The notes under the pieces: model-generated | What the model was told of the DNA's origin: nothing | Databases searched by the model: none | Seen by the model: the letters and a program-made list of their open reading frames with translations, nothing else | Shown here: one piece after another, positions 1-9,566 of the stretch | Layout: the number at the start of each line of letters is the position of its first letter | Position numbering within the stretch: the stretch's first letter is position 1 | Assembly (NCBI RefSeq): GCF_001857965.1 | Contig: NZ_CP017774.1 | Location: 62,001-126,000 of the forward strand | DNA length: 64,000 nucleotides | Reading direction: 5' to 3' | From: Flavobacterium commune | GTDB lineage: Bacteria; Bacteroidota; Bacteroidia; Flavobacteriales; Flavobacteriaceae | Made by a program: the position numbers and the translations under genes

Positions 1-1035
1 CAAATCCAAAGCATCCTGAACATAAGGATCTAATTCTTCCATTGGAACTAATTCGCCTGAATTATATTGACAAGCAATTCCACAACTTAAAATAGGTAAT
101 GGCTGTGCTCCCACATCTTCTGCAAGTTGAAAATATTCGAAAAATCCTAAACCAAAAGACTGGAAATAATCAGGTGCTTGTTTGTTTTTAAACTCCACAT
201 TCCATCTGTTAATCATCGTCTCTCTGTTTTCAACAGCACCAACTGTTTTTTTCCATTGGTATCTGTTTTCCAATGTTTTTCCTTCAACGATACATCCACC
301 AGGGAATCTGATAAATCCAGGTTTTAAATCGTATAACAACTGAACAATATCTTTACGCAAACCATTCTTTCTATTATTCCAGGTTTCTTGTGGAAATAAC
401 GAAATCATATCCAAATCTATTGTTCCTGTTCCTTCAAAAGTAATTTTCAATTGTGCTTTTGCTTCAGTTCCTGTAGCAATAATTTGAGCTGAATAGTCTT
501 TCCAACTAGTCGATGATGGAACAATAACGGTCTCTCCCAAAACCTTTTTGTCAGCATCAACAAATTGTACAATTATTTTTTTTATAGCATTGTTGTGGTT
601 CGCTGCTTTTAATGAAAGATTGTATTTCGCATCTTTCTTAATACCCATTCCTCTAAACCCTTCGTTTAAAATCTGGTAGCCTTTATCATTATTGATGATA
701 ATTCTACAAAAATCAGGATTATTGGTGTTTTCAGAAGTACGCATTGGAGTTGCCATCCCTGATTCTTTATTCAAAGAATGAACATTACTATTAGGTTGTG
801 ACCAGCCCATAAGCGGAGCATCAAACCCAAAAGTTCTATTCTTAACCATTTCGGCATATAAACCTCCATCGGCAGCAAAATTGATATCTTCGAAAAAGAT
901 ACCATACATCGTTGGTTGGATTTTAGTAATTGATTTTGTTAAATCTACTTCCAGATTCGTTTTTTGGGCTGTTGCCAAAAAACTACTAAGTAACAAACTG
1001 CAAACGGTACTTTTTGTTATTAAATTCAATTTCAT
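1..1035 (-). CDS. GH51 alpha-L-arabinofuranosidase, partial (3' end outside window)
   Basis: Start is the ATG at 1035; the frame stays open to base 1, so only the N-terminal ~345 residues are present. A signal peptide (MKLNLITKS..., cleavage after SFLATAQ) points to export. It is followed by the GH51 opening (MYGIFFEDINFAADGG), a carbohydrate-binding-like beta module at roughly 55-190 and the start of the TIM barrel (KPGFIRFPGGCIVEG). The acid/base and nucleophile glutamates lie beyond the window. The family releases L-arabinofuranosyl side groups or ends from arabinan and arabinoxylan. It is the last visible gene of a minus-strand enzyme set and differs in type from the shorter GH51 at 4339-5886, so the locus holds two GH51 clades. 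Family assignment is firm; exact substrate is inferred from context. Confidence 0.88.
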   Translation of the reverse strand, partial: MKLNLITKSTVCSLLLSSFLATAQKTNLEVDLTKSITKIQPTMYGIFFEDINFAADGGLYAEMVKNRTFGFDAPLMGWSQPNSNVHSLNKESGMATPMRTSENTNNPDFCRIIINNDKGYQILNEGFRGMGIKKDAKYNLSLKAANHNNAIKKIIVQFVDADKKVLGETVIVPSSTSWKDYSAQIIATGTEAKAQLKITFEGTGTIDLDMISLFPQETWNNRKNGLRKDIVQLLYDLKPGFIRFPGGCIVEGKTLENRYQWKKTVGAVENRETMINRWNVEFKNKQAPDYFQSFGLGFFEYFQLAEDVGAQPLPILSCGIACQYNSGELVPMEELDPYVQDALDL

Positions 1036-1152
1036 ATTTTAATTTTTCTTTTTATTTGTCGGTCAATAAGGTAAAAGTATCCTATAAATTTCAGTTGACC
1101 ACATCAATAATACTTTTCACAAGTTCTTTTGACAAGTTTTTATTTTACACTT

Positions 1153-2271
1153 TTAATTAAATTCAAATATTGGCCTACCGTTCTCATCAAATTTTAATTT
1201 CATCATTCTCGCATGGCGATTCGGGTCATATAACGGATCTGCAATAATTTCTTTCAACGGTCTTTTATCAGTCGCTGGTACTACTTTTGGATCACCAACA
1301 GCTTTTTCGTAATCCCTTGCATGATATATTACTAAAGGTTCTCCGTTTTCATCAACTGTGAAGGAGTTATGTCCTGGACCATAAATTTTTTTTGCTTCAT
1401 TGGTTTTTAATACTGGATGTCTGGATTTTTTCCAAGAATTTCTATCTAGTAAATCTGCATTTTCGTCTGCTTCCATCATGCCCATACTGTAACATGCACC
1501 TGTAGCACTTGCCGAAAAAGTAATGTAAACTTTCCCTTTGTTTTTAATAACTGCCGGACCTTCATTTACCCAAAAACCTATGCGTTCCCAATCATAATCT
1601 GGAGTCGTTAGCATAAATTGAACTGTTTTTAGTTTTATAGGTGATTCCATTTCGGCTAAATACAAATTAGAAGCTGCAAACTGTCCTCCCGTTTTTTCTG
1701 CCCAACAGAAATAGCGTTTATTTTTATGTTCAAATACAGTTCCGTCCAGAGAAAAATCAGTAAAGCTTTTTGGATCTGCATCAGCTGCCTGCATTTGTCC
1801 AAGCTCAATCCACTTGTCATGTAAAGGATCCTGACCTGTACACTGTAAAACATAAGGTCTTAATTTCCAAATATCTTCTTCCTCGCTTGCTGCAAAATAA
1901 ACGTACCATTTTCCATCCAAATAATGAATTTCCGGAGCCCAAACATGACGACTCATTGGTCCCCTTTTGTGTTTTTCCCATACTCTAAAAGTTTCGGCAT
2001 TTTGAAGTTCATCAATAGATTTTGCACGTCTTAACTCTATAGCGTCATAAGTTGGTACCGATCCTGTAAAATAGTAATACCCATCTGTATGTTTGTAGAT
2101 AAACGGATCAGCTCTTTGCAACACAATAGGCTTGTTAGACAAGGTTGTTTTTGTACTTGTAGTAACTTCTTCTTTATGCTTATCTTTTTGTACTTTTTTA
2201 TCTGTACAGGAAGCGACACTTACCAAAACAACGGCTGAAAATACTAGGCTTTTTAATCTGTTTGTTTGCAT
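1153..2271 (-). CDS. GH43 lipoprotein, exo-alpha-1,5-L-arabinofuranosidase type (GH43_26-like)
   Basis: The frame can extend to a TTG at 2331, but the ATG at 2271 gives a clean lipoprotein signal (MQTNRLKSLVFSAVVLVSVASC), so that start is used. The three GH43 catalytic acids are recognisable: Asp55 in ADPFIYK, Asp176 in SLDGTVF and Glu237 in NEGPAV. The opening DPFIYKHTDGYYYFTGS and the ELRRAKS segment are what I remember from GH43 subfamily 26 exo-1,5-arabinofuranosidases, which release single arabinoses from linear arabinan. The enzyme is probably tethered to a membrane and trims oligosaccharides imported or displayed by SusCD. It lies between the partial GH51 and a GH43 endo-arabinanase in the same orientation. 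Confidence 0.88.
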   Translation of the reverse strand: MQTNRLKSLVFSAVVLVSVASCTDKKVQKDKHKEEVTTSTKTTLSNKPIVLQRADPFIYKHTDGYYYFTGSVPTYDAIELRRAKSIDELQNAETFRVWEKHKRGPMSRHVWAPEIHYLDGKWYVYFAASEEEDIWKLRPYVLQCTGQDPLHDKWIELGQMQAADADPKSFTDFSLDGTVFEHKNKRYFCWAEKTGGQFAASNLYLAEMESPIKLKTVQFMLTTPDYDWERIGFWVNEGPAVIKNKGKVYITFSASATGACYSMGMMEADENADLLDRNSWKKSRHPVLKTNEAKKIYGPGHNSFTVDENGEPLVIYHARDYEKAVGDPKVVPATDKRPLKEIIADPLYDPNRHARMMKLKFDENGRPIFEFN

Positions 2272-2374
2272 GTTATATTTGTTTGTGTGAATTAAATTTA
2301 TTTGAGCATCCCCAAAAGATTGCCCTCCCAAAGCACATTGGAATAAACCAAACTATTAAGTTAATGTTGAGTAC

Positions 2375-3340
2375 TTATAAACTTGGCCAGAAATCAGCAT
2401 CCCATTTTATTTCTTTAACTACTAAAACAGGTTTTCCTTTTTGTTTCGCATCATAACCATGATAAAACAAATAATCTACACCATCAAAAGTATAAGCACT
2501 ATTATGGCCTACGCCAAAATAATCCTCATTTCCTTTTGCTACAATAGTTCCGCCACCTTGACTTAATAAATTACCTTCTTTATCTTTATAAGGTCCTATA
2601 ACATCTTTTGATCTTCCAACGGCTACTTTATAGGTACTCTCTTTTCCCTTACAACACAAATCCCAGGAAGTAAACAAATAATAATATCCGTTTTTCTTAA
2701 AAATAAATGGTGCTTCAATAGCTGAACTTCCTTCAGAAAGCACTGTATTTCTTCGTTTTGCAATAGTATGCCATTCCTGAGGTTTTGCAACAGACTTTAA
2801 ATCGGGATTTAATTTAACCAATTTTATTCCATCCCAAAAAGAACCAAACGACAACCAAGCTGTATTATTTTCGTCAATAATTACATTAGGATCAATGGCG
2901 TTCCATTCGTCTCTATTTGGCGAAGATTCCACCACAATTCCCTGATCTATCCATTGGTAATTTTTGTCTTCTGGATTTAAAGTAACATTAGTAGTCACTC
3001 CAATTGCCGAAGTATTTTTACCAAAAGCCGAAACGGAATAATACAAATAATACACGTTGTTATGAAAAATAATATCGGGAGCCCAAATATGATTATCAAA
3101 ATTAGGTACCACTGATTCCGTCCAAACGGGTTTTTCTTTGAAAACAGCGGGTTCGGACTTCCAATTTTTCAAGTCCTTAGAACTATACGTTTTAATTCCT
3201 TTTCCTGTACAAAATAGATAATAAATATCTTTTTCTTTAATAACTACAGGATCATGAACCGAAATATTTTGTGCTTTTGATTCGAAAACAATCAAAAACA
3301 GCAAAATTACTAGCTTAAACTTGGTTTTAAAAAATAGCAT
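2375..3340 (-). CDS. GH43 arabinan endo-1,5-alpha-L-arabinosidase, secreted
   Basis: 321 residues with an N-terminal signal peptide ending about SKAQ (residue 24), not a lipobox. GH43 catalytic residues are visible: Asp30 in HDPVVI, Asp150 in AIDPNV and Glu209 in AIEAPFI. The SWDLCCKG segment is characteristic of endo-arabinanases of the AbnA type, which cut the alpha-1,5-linked arabinan backbone internally. The stop of the upstream GH43 gene (3345) is only 4 bases from this start (3340), so translation is probably coupled. This is probably a periplasmic or surface backbone cutter for the locus. Confidence 0.88.
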   Translation of the reverse strand: MLFFKTKFKLVILLFLIVFESKAQNISVHDPVVIKEKDIYYLFCTGKGIKTYSSKDLKNWKSEPAVFKEKPVWTESVVPNFDNHIWAPDIIFHNNVYYLYYSVSAFGKNTSAIGVTTNVTLNPEDKNYQWIDQGIVVESSPNRDEWNAIDPNVIIDENNTAWLSFGSFWDGIKLVKLNPDLKSVAKPQEWHTIAKRRNTVLSEGSSAIEAPFIFKKNGYYYLFTSWDLCCKGKESTYKVAVGRSKDVIGPYKDKEGNLLSQGGGTIVAKGNEDYFGVGHNSAYTFDGVDYLFYHGYDAKQKGKPVLVVKEIKWDADFWPSL

Positions 3341-3344
3341 CTTT

Positions 3345-4334
3345 TTATTTTTGAATTCCTTCTGATGTCATCACCACACGTTTCATAGTTCCGTCTGGAT
3401 TATAATACAAACGATCCACACAAACCGATCTTCTAAAACTTCCTCCATCAGTAGGTATTGATCCATTATGGTAAATAAAATACGACTTGCCTTTAAAATC
3501 GATGATTGCCTGATGATTAGTATTCGAATTTCCAGCTACTTCATTTAAAATGCCTTTGTATTCCCAAGGTCCATTAACCGATTTACTCATAGCGTAAGCA
3601 ATTTTTTCTGGAAACTGATAAGCATAAGACAAGTAATACCAGTCTTTTCTTTTATGAATCCAAGGCGCTTCGGTAAAATTAGGTAAATCTATAGTTTGCA
3701 TTGGCCCATCCATTTCAATCATGTTTTCTTTTAATTTTACATAATTACAAACAGTATTTCCCCAAAAAAGATAAGCCTGACCATCATCATCTACAATCAC
3801 TGTTGGATCAATATCATCCCAACTGATTTTAGTTTTGGTAGTCATATCATTAGTAATTAATGCTTTTCCTAAAGCATCTTTAAAAGGCCCTGTTGGACTA
3901 TCAGAAACTGCAATTCCTATCGATTTCCCATGAATAGATCCGTGAGAAACGGTTACATACCAATAGAATTTTCCGTTTCTTTCAATCACTTGTCCTGCCC
4001 AGGCATCTCCTTTTGCCCAAGCAAAATCCGTAGGTTTTAAAGGCACTGGATATTCCTGCCAATTGACCATATCCGAAGAAGAATATACCAGCCATTCGTT
4101 CATTCGATAGGAATTCACATCTTTTGGCGGTACATCGTGTCCTGCATAAAGATACACCTTGTCTTTGTACACAATGGCAGCTGGATCAGCAGTATATTTA
4201 TCGGTAATAATAGGATTATTCATTTTCAGCGAAGGCTGATTTTCGGTAGTAGCTGTATCTTTTACAGCAGCTGTTTTACAAGAAACAACTGCTGATAAAA
4301 GACTCACACTAAATAATAGAGTTGTGATTTTCAT
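3345..4334 (-). CDS. GH43 lipoprotein, arabinosidase/xylosidase-like
   Basis: ATG at 4334 gives a lipoprotein signal (MKITTLLFSVSLLSAVVSC). The longer TTG start at 4352 would overlap the preceding gene and add residues before the signal, so it is rejected. Catalytic acids: Asp50 in TADPAAI, Asp176 in DIDPTVI and Glu222 in FTEAPWI. The YLYAGHD stretch after the base residue is typical of a large GH43 branch annotated as arabinofuranosidase or beta-xylosidase; the linkage cannot be decided from sequence alone. It begins 4 bases after the GH51 stop and ends 4 bases before the endo-arabinanase start, so it belongs to one transcript. Confidence 0.87.
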   Translation of the reverse strand: MKITTLLFSVSLLSAVVSCKTAAVKDTATTENQPSLKMNNPIITDKYTADPAAIVYKDKVYLYAGHDVPPKDVNSYRMNEWLVYSSSDMVNWQEYPVPLKPTDFAWAKGDAWAGQVIERNGKFYWYVTVSHGSIHGKSIGIAVSDSPTGPFKDALGKALITNDMTTKTKISWDDIDPTVIVDDDGQAYLFWGNTVCNYVKLKENMIEMDGPMQTIDLPNFTEAPWIHKRKDWYYLSYAYQFPEKIAYAMSKSVNGPWEYKGILNEVAGNSNTNHQAIIDFKGKSYFIYHNGSIPTDGGSFRRSVCVDRLYYNPDGTMKRVVMTSEGIQK

Positions 4335-4338
4335 AAAT

Positions 4339-5886
4339 TTATTTCCCTTCAAATACTACAACAGAAAACGCAGGAATAGTTATTTCTAATTTCCCTTTAG
4401 CATTTTTAAAACCTTTGAATTCCTTAGGTTCAATTGCATTTGGTTTATCAAATGAATTATAATCCTGTAATTTTTTAGAAGTCAAAATGGTTGCAGTAAC
4501 ATTTTTCAAACCTAATTCAGCCAAATCGATTTCGATTTTATTTTCTTTCTTAGAATCAACATTTACTAATGAAATATGTACTAAACCGCTTTTATCTTTT
4601 GATGCCGAAGCAGAAATAGCAGGCAAACTTTTACCTTCAAAAGTGTACATTGGCGAAGTAAAGTTAACAGGCAACAACTCAGCATCCTGATGCACACGGT
4701 ACATTTTCATAACATGATACGTTGGCGTCAAAATCATTTTTGCTTCATCAGTCAAAATAACTGCTTGCAATACATTTACACATTGTGCTAAGTTAGCCAT
4801 ACGCACTCTATCGGCATGGTTATTAAAAGTATTCAGCGTTGTACCCGCAATCATAGCATCACGCATAGTGTTTTGTTGGTACAAAAACCCAGGATTAGTT
4901 CCTTTTTGTACTTCATACCAGCCACCCCATTCATCTACAGCCATAGTTACTTTTTTAGCAGGATCATATTTATCCATAATGGCAGCGTGCTTCGTCACCA
5001 ATTCTTCCATTTTTAACGCTGATTTCATCGTTTCAAAATATTGATCTTCGCTAAAATCTACAGCATCTCCTTTTTTATTCCAATTAATAACAGCATAATG
5101 ATGTACTCCTAATCCTCCTATCATATTGGTAGGAATGTTTTTCATCAACACTTCTGTCCAGTTGTAATCAGCACCATTTGATCCAGATGCGATACGAGTG
5201 ATTCCACCTGTATTTTCCCAATCTGACATAAATGTGGCATATTTGCGATATTCACCTGCATAATATTCAGCCGTCATATTTCCTCCGCATCCCCATGCTT
5301 CATTACCAACACCCCAGAATTTCACTTTCCAAGGCTCTAATCTTCCGTTTTTCTTACGTAAATCGCTCATTGGACTTTTCCCTGCAAAGTTCACATACTG
5401 AACCCAATCAGCCAATTCCTGAACCGTTCCACTTCCAATATTACCAGCCAAATAAGGTTCAGCTCCTAATACTTCGCATAAATTTAAAAAATCATGAGTT
5501 CCAAAGCTATTATCTTCAGTTGTTCCTCCCCACCATTGATTTACAATTGTTGGTCGGTTTTCTTTTGGACCAATACCATCCTTCCAATGATAAGTATCCG
5601 CAAAACAACCTCCTGGCCATCTTAAATTTGGTATTTTTAATTCTTTCAAAGCTGCAATGATATCATTTCTAACTCCGTTTGTATTTGGAATTTTAGAAGT
5701 ATCACCCACAAAAAAACCGCCGTAGATACATCTCCCCAAATGCTCTGCAAAGTGACCATAGATATTTCTATTGATTACTATCGGTTTTTCTTCTTTTTTA
5801 ATACTAATGACTGTGGTTTCTTTTTGTGAAAAAATTAGTTGACTACAAAAAGTAAAAGCCAACAATAAGAACAGATTTTTTTTCAT
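4339..5886 (-). CDS. GH51 alpha-L-arabinofuranosidase, secreted
   Basis: 515 residues, the usual length of the AbfA-type GH51 clade, plus a signal peptide (MKKNLFLLLAFTFCSQLIFSQ). Acid/base Glu196 lies in GNEAWGCGG and nucleophile Glu319 in AVDEWGG; NLRWPGGCFADTYHWKDGIG is the conserved early barrel strand. The family hydrolyses terminal alpha-1,2, 1,3 and 1,5-L-arabinofuranosyl units with retention. It is the first gene after a terminator at 5996-6021, so it likely opens a separate transcript covering the three GH43 genes and the partial GH51 downstream. A possible promoter is noted near 5932-5939. Confidence 0.92.
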   Translation of the reverse strand: MKKNLFLLLAFTFCSQLIFSQKETTVISIKKEEKPIVINRNIYGHFAEHLGRCIYGGFFVGDTSKIPNTNGVRNDIIAALKELKIPNLRWPGGCFADTYHWKDGIGPKENRPTIVNQWWGGTTEDNSFGTHDFLNLCEVLGAEPYLAGNIGSGTVQELADWVQYVNFAGKSPMSDLRKKNGRLEPWKVKFWGVGNEAWGCGGNMTAEYYAGEYRKYATFMSDWENTGGITRIASGSNGADYNWTEVLMKNIPTNMIGGLGVHHYAVINWNKKGDAVDFSEDQYFETMKSALKMEELVTKHAAIMDKYDPAKKVTMAVDEWGGWYEVQKGTNPGFLYQQNTMRDAMIAGTTLNTFNNHADRVRMANLAQCVNVLQAVILTDEAKMILTPTYHVMKMYRVHQDAELLPVNFTSPMYTFEGKSLPAISASASKDKSGLVHISLVNVDSKKENKIEIDLAELGLKNVTATILTSKKLQDYNSFDKPNAIEPKEFKGFKNAKGKLEITIPAFSVVVFEGK

Positions 5887-5931
5887 TCTAATTACATTTT
5901 TTATTGGTTATAAGTGTATGTTTAACATTTG

Positions 5932-5939
5932 TAAATATA
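5932..5939 (-). promoter_or_regulatory. candidate -7 promoter box for the GH51-GH43 sub-operon
   Basis: On the minus strand this reads TATATTTA, close to the Bacteroidetes -7 consensus TAnnTTTG, 47 bases upstream of the GH51 start. A TTG lies about 21 bases further upstream. A terminator just beyond supports a fresh transcription start here. The match is imperfect. Confidence 0.35.
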
Positions 5940-5995
5940 GGTAAAATAAAAAGATAAAAGCAAGCTATAAATAAACTCAACTTATATTTTAACAA

Positions 5996-6021
5996 AAACC
6001 CTTTCTGAAATCGAAAGGGCA
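5996..6021 (-). terminator. Rho-independent terminator after the 6246-7859 GH43 gene
   Basis: The stem CCCTTTC / GAAAGGG with a 7-base loop is followed on the minus strand by a T-rich run (TTTTTGTT). It is downstream of the GH43-lipocalin gene and separates SusC-SusD-GH43 from the later enzyme genes. Confidence 0.65.
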
Positions 6022-6055
6022 AGATAAACGCATCAGTTTCAGGAATAAAAAAAAC

Positions 6056-6200
6056 AGCCACGAATTACACGAAATAACACAAATTGAGATGTCATTGATT
6101 ACACGAATCTATTGATTAGTATATTTTTTTAGGCTTCAAATTGGTGCTAATTAGTGTAATTGCTTTGCCTATTCGCTATTACTCGGGTCGTGGTTAAAAA
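6056..6200. repeat. intergenic imperfect inverted repeat, dispersed family
   Basis: The arms carry words such as CCACGAATTACACGAA and, inverted, GCTAATTAGTGTAATT and TCGTGG. The same vocabulary (CACAAATTACACAAATT) forms the hairpin at 20429-20488. Together with the terminator this explains the 359-base gap at 5887-6245, in which I see no gene. Confidence 0.55.
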
Positions 6201-6245
6201 CAAAACTTATGCATTTGCCCAAATTAATGGGGCATTTATTTTAAT

Positions 6246-7859
6246 TTATTTTTTTTTACCCCAAACAGGTCTTCCATCAGCGGTTAGTCCGGAATAACTC
6301 AGCGTTACTTTTCTTGTTGAAGCTTCCCAATCCCAGGCATCACTAACTTTACATTTAATACCATTTACAATTAAAGTCTTGTTTACACTATCATAAGACC
6401 AGGTTCCTGTAAGAGCTCCGCTTACTTTTTTATCGGCAGTCAAAAAAATGTTCACTGATTTTTGAATCGTTTTATATTGGTAATTCATAGTAATCTGTTC
6501 CCATTGACCTATAAACGAAGCTTCGGTAATAGTCGTTTTAGGTACTCCGGCATAACGCTCAGCATCCACTACAGGCCAGCCATCTTCTGTCCATTGAATG
6601 GCTCGAACATGTCCCATCATAACAGCATTAGACGCATTGATGCCGGGAACACCTTCAGGCAAACGTGCCTGAGAAGCATAAAACCATTCTTTAGTATCTG
6701 GATTTTGAAATACAGAACAATGAGAAAAACCTACCCAACCCGTATGATTATTAAACCCATAAGGATGTGTAAGCATTGGCCAACAATCGGCTCCATTAGT
6801 AATATTAGCACCGTTAATACCTAAATAGGGTCCGGTTATACTTCTGGAACGTGCCACACGGGTATTGTAGGCCACCGAAAGTTCATCATAAGCTAAAAAC
6901 AAATAATAATATTGTGTATCCGGATTGTAGATTATTTCAGGACCTTCTGAAGCCTGCCAACGGCTAGTAGGATGACGGGAAGCAATTCGGGTTCCATAAT
7001 CGCTTAAGGTTTTGAGTTGGTCTGGTTTTCCTGTAGTTGGATTCAATTTCAAAGCTGCAATTCCCGAATGCCAGGAACCATAAATTAAATAATGTTCACC
7101 TTCCGGAGTGATTGTAAAAGTGGGGTCGATTGCATTGAATTTAAAATAAGCATTTTCCCAATTTCTTGAACCTGTATAAGAATAAGGTTTTAATCCATCA
7201 GGTTCTGAACACACAACCATTCCTTTGTCAACCCAAACATTAGATGCTAAATCATCTGATTCTGCTAATCCAATAAAAGCTCTTTCTGACCACGAAGTGT
7301 CAAAACTAGTTCCAGTAATAGGTTCATCGACCACAATACTGTAATACATTCGGTATTTATTACCAACCTTTTTCACAAATGGAGCCCAATATCCGTATCT
7401 GGGATTAGTTATTGGTGGCAAAGCAGGAACCATTCTGGCTCTTTTGTTATTCAAAGAATCTTTTACCCATGCCGGAGCCTGTGCCATAGCCGTTCCCATA
7501 AATTCCCAAGTAATCAAATCTTTAGAACGTCTGTAAGGAAAATGGCCATGTCCATCATGCGCATTACCATAAGAAGCATCGGTTTGATACATATAATAAT
7601 ACTCTCCTGATTTTTCAACAGTAGGATCATGGACATTAGCTAAATTCCATTGTGATCTGCTACTCCAGGAAGCAATCGAGGTGTAATTATCAGCATATTT
7701 AGGCCCATTAAATGTAGGTGTTACTACTGGTGGAACAACAATGGGAGGGTCGGTCTCATCAGTTGTAGGATCATCTTTAGAACAACTTACTGTAGCAAGC
7801 ACAAATAAGGAAAGCCCTAAATAAGAAGCTATTTTTAAAATGGAATTTGAATTTTTCAT
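6246..7859 (-). CDS. GH43 lipoprotein with C-terminal lipocalin-like domain, arabinanase type
   Basis: 537 residues. The lipobox LATVSC at residues 21-26 is followed by a Pro/Thr-rich linker, suiting a surface lipoprotein. The GH43 five-blade propeller spans about 70-415 with Asp78 in VHDPTVE, Asp245 in AIDPTFT and Glu305 in SEGPEI. The C-terminal ~105 residues (GQWEQITMNYQYKTIQKS...) match the atrophied-lipocalin domain I know from AbnB-type endo-arabinanases such as the B. subtilis enzyme. It follows SusD by 96 bases and is the first enzyme of the locus, the position usually held by the surface endo-acting hydrolase. A terminator lies beyond its stop. Function as an extracellular endo-arabinanase is inferred. 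Confidence 0.88.
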   Translation of the reverse strand: MKNSNSILKIASYLGLSLFVLATVSCSKDDPTTDETDPPIVVPPVVTPTFNGPKYADNYTSIASWSSRSQWNLANVHDPTVEKSGEYYYMYQTDASYGNAHDGHGHFPYRRSKDLITWEFMGTAMAQAPAWVKDSLNNKRARMVPALPPITNPRYGYWAPFVKKVGNKYRMYYSIVVDEPITGTSFDTSWSERAFIGLAESDDLASNVWVDKGMVVCSEPDGLKPYSYTGSRNWENAYFKFNAIDPTFTITPEGEHYLIYGSWHSGIAALKLNPTTGKPDQLKTLSDYGTRIASRHPTSRWQASEGPEIIYNPDTQYYYLFLAYDELSVAYNTRVARSRSITGPYLGINGANITNGADCWPMLTHPYGFNNHTGWVGFSHCSVFQNPDTKEWFYASQARLPEGVPGINASNAVMMGHVRAIQWTEDGWPVVDAERYAGVPKTTITEASFIGQWEQITMNYQYKTIQKSVNIFLTADKKVSGALTGTWSYDSVNKTLIVNGIKCKVSDAWDWEASTRKVTLSYSGLTADGRPVWGKKK

Positions 7860-7955
7860 TTTTATTCAGATATAAAATCAAGTGGTAAACTCTTTAAAAT
7901 TTACCACATGATTATTTAGAATTTTAATTGTATTAGAAAACTGATTCAGCAAATA

Positions 7956-9536
7956 CTAATAACTGTCATTTTGAATCGTTCCAGGATTATTATCTCTTTC
8001 TAATTGCGGAATCGGGAAAAATTCTCTTCCTGCAGCATAAGAGTTAAATTCAGCATCTCTGGCTTTTAACCAAACCAATTTAACAGGATCCTGTAACCAT
8101 CCCCAACGACGGATATCATCAAATCGGTGTCCTTCCAATGGGAATTCTAAGAATCTTTCGTGACCTATTTGCTCACGCATTTGTTCCTTTGTCATATTTG
8201 GTTTCACAACACTCAAAACTGGTAAATTCACACGGTCTCTAACCATTTGGATGTAAGTATAAGCACCGGCTGTATTTCCAGTTTCGTTTAGACATTCCGC
8301 ATACATTAACAAAATATCAGCATAACGCAATAAGCGCTCGTTGATTCCTGATCTCCAGTCAAATTCATTTACTTTTTGTCCATCAGAATTTTGATATTTT
8401 CTGCAAAATAAATCATTTAAATCTCCCGAATTTGAAGCGTATTTAGTAGCAAAATCCTGTCCATACAATTGCATTCCGCCTGGCTTGTTATAGAACATGG
8501 TTGCATCTAAACGTGGATCTATCGCTCCCGATAGAGTTAATTCCTGATGAAATTCGTCAAATAAAGCTCTGGTTGGCTGAACATCCGTAAATCCAAAATC
8601 TCTAGGACCATAAGTAATTGCTCTGGCAGAAGTTTTTCCCCATCCCGAAGCAGGAGCACCTCCCCATCCTAAGTCAACACCTCCAGCTTCTCTGCTGAAT
8701 TGTACTTCAAACAAAGACTCGGAATTGTTTTCATTGGTTTCCGTAAAATTATCACGGTAATTAGACACTAATGAATAAACTCCTAAATCAATAACTTCTT
8801 TAAAAGTATCTCTGGCATTTGTAAAATCTTTGGTAAACAAATAGGCTTTTCCTAAATATCCCAATGCAGCACCTTTAGTTGCGCGACCTTTTATTGGATT
8901 TCCTTGTGAATCTTTAGCATCTATTCCTGACAGATTTTGATAAGATACAGGCAATAATTCAGCTGCTTTTTTAAAATCAGCTATGACTTGTGCCCAACCT
9001 TCGGCTTCTGTTTTTTGAGGATAAATAGCAGCTAGCTCTGTTGGAACTGGTACATTCTTAAACATGTTAACGGCATGAAACAAATACAATCCTCTTAAAA
9101 AATACGCCTGTCCTAAAATTCTATCTTTTAATGCTGTATCTTCAAAATTAATTCCAGGTACATTGGTCAAAACCTGGTTTGCTCTAAAAATACCCTGATA
9201 ATAAGTTTCATAAGCCCAGCCGTAAATGGCGGCATCACTAACATTAGAATTAAATTTTCCAACATTAGCCATAGCTGGCCAAGGGCTGTTACTTCTGCAA
9301 TCATCACCTTTTAAATCTAATAATAAAGGTGTACTACGCATATAAGTTCCGTCAGTAAGTAAACTTCCGTAGGCAGCATTGACACCTTGTAAAGCATCTG
9401 AATCGGTTTTCCAAAAAGAGTCAACAGCATTATTATTAGGGTCAACCTGAATTAAATCTTCATCGTTAACACAGCTTGTTGTTATTATTGCCAGCGAAAA
9501 GAAACCAGCTAAATAATTATATATTTTATGTTTCAT
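7956..9536 (-). CDS. SusD/RagB-family starch-binding-like outer membrane lipoprotein
   Basis: 526 residues with lipobox (LAIITTSC, residues 15-22) and the typical N-terminal SusD segment (AVDSFWKTDSDALQGVNAAYG). The C-terminal RagB half carries RYADILLMYAECLNE and GHRFDDIRRWGW, both family hallmarks. SusD proteins form the lid of the SusC transporter and bind the oligosaccharide at the cell surface. The gene is 30 bases downstream of susC, forming the canonical pair. The ligand is inferred to be an arabino-oligosaccharide because every adjacent enzyme is GH43 or GH51. Confidence 0.96.
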   Translation of the reverse strand: MKHKIYNYLAGFFSLAIITTSCVNDEDLIQVDPNNNAVDSFWKTDSDALQGVNAAYGSLLTDGTYMRSTPLLLDLKGDDCRSNSPWPAMANVGKFNSNVSDAAIYGWAYETYYQGIFRANQVLTNVPGINFEDTALKDRILGQAYFLRGLYLFHAVNMFKNVPVPTELAAIYPQKTEAEGWAQVIADFKKAAELLPVSYQNLSGIDAKDSQGNPIKGRATKGAALGYLGKAYLFTKDFTNARDTFKEVIDLGVYSLVSNYRDNFTETNENNSESLFEVQFSREAGGVDLGWGGAPASGWGKTSARAITYGPRDFGFTDVQPTRALFDEFHQELTLSGAIDPRLDATMFYNKPGGMQLYGQDFATKYASNSGDLNDLFCRKYQNSDGQKVNEFDWRSGINERLLRYADILLMYAECLNETGNTAGAYTYIQMVRDRVNLPVLSVVKPNMTKEQMREQIGHERFLEFPLEGHRFDDIRRWGWLQDPVKLVWLKARDAEFNSYAAGREFFPIPQLERDNNPGTIQNDSY

Positions 9537-9566
9537 TTTGATTTGTTTTAAATTGATTTCTTGGTT

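Noticed and set aside
5232..5660. 142-codon plus-strand frame
   Set aside because: Entirely antisense to the well-supported GH51 gene at 4339-5886; low-complexity composition.
6462..6824. 120-codon plus-strand frame
   Set aside because: Antisense to the GH43-lipocalin gene with no motif of its own.
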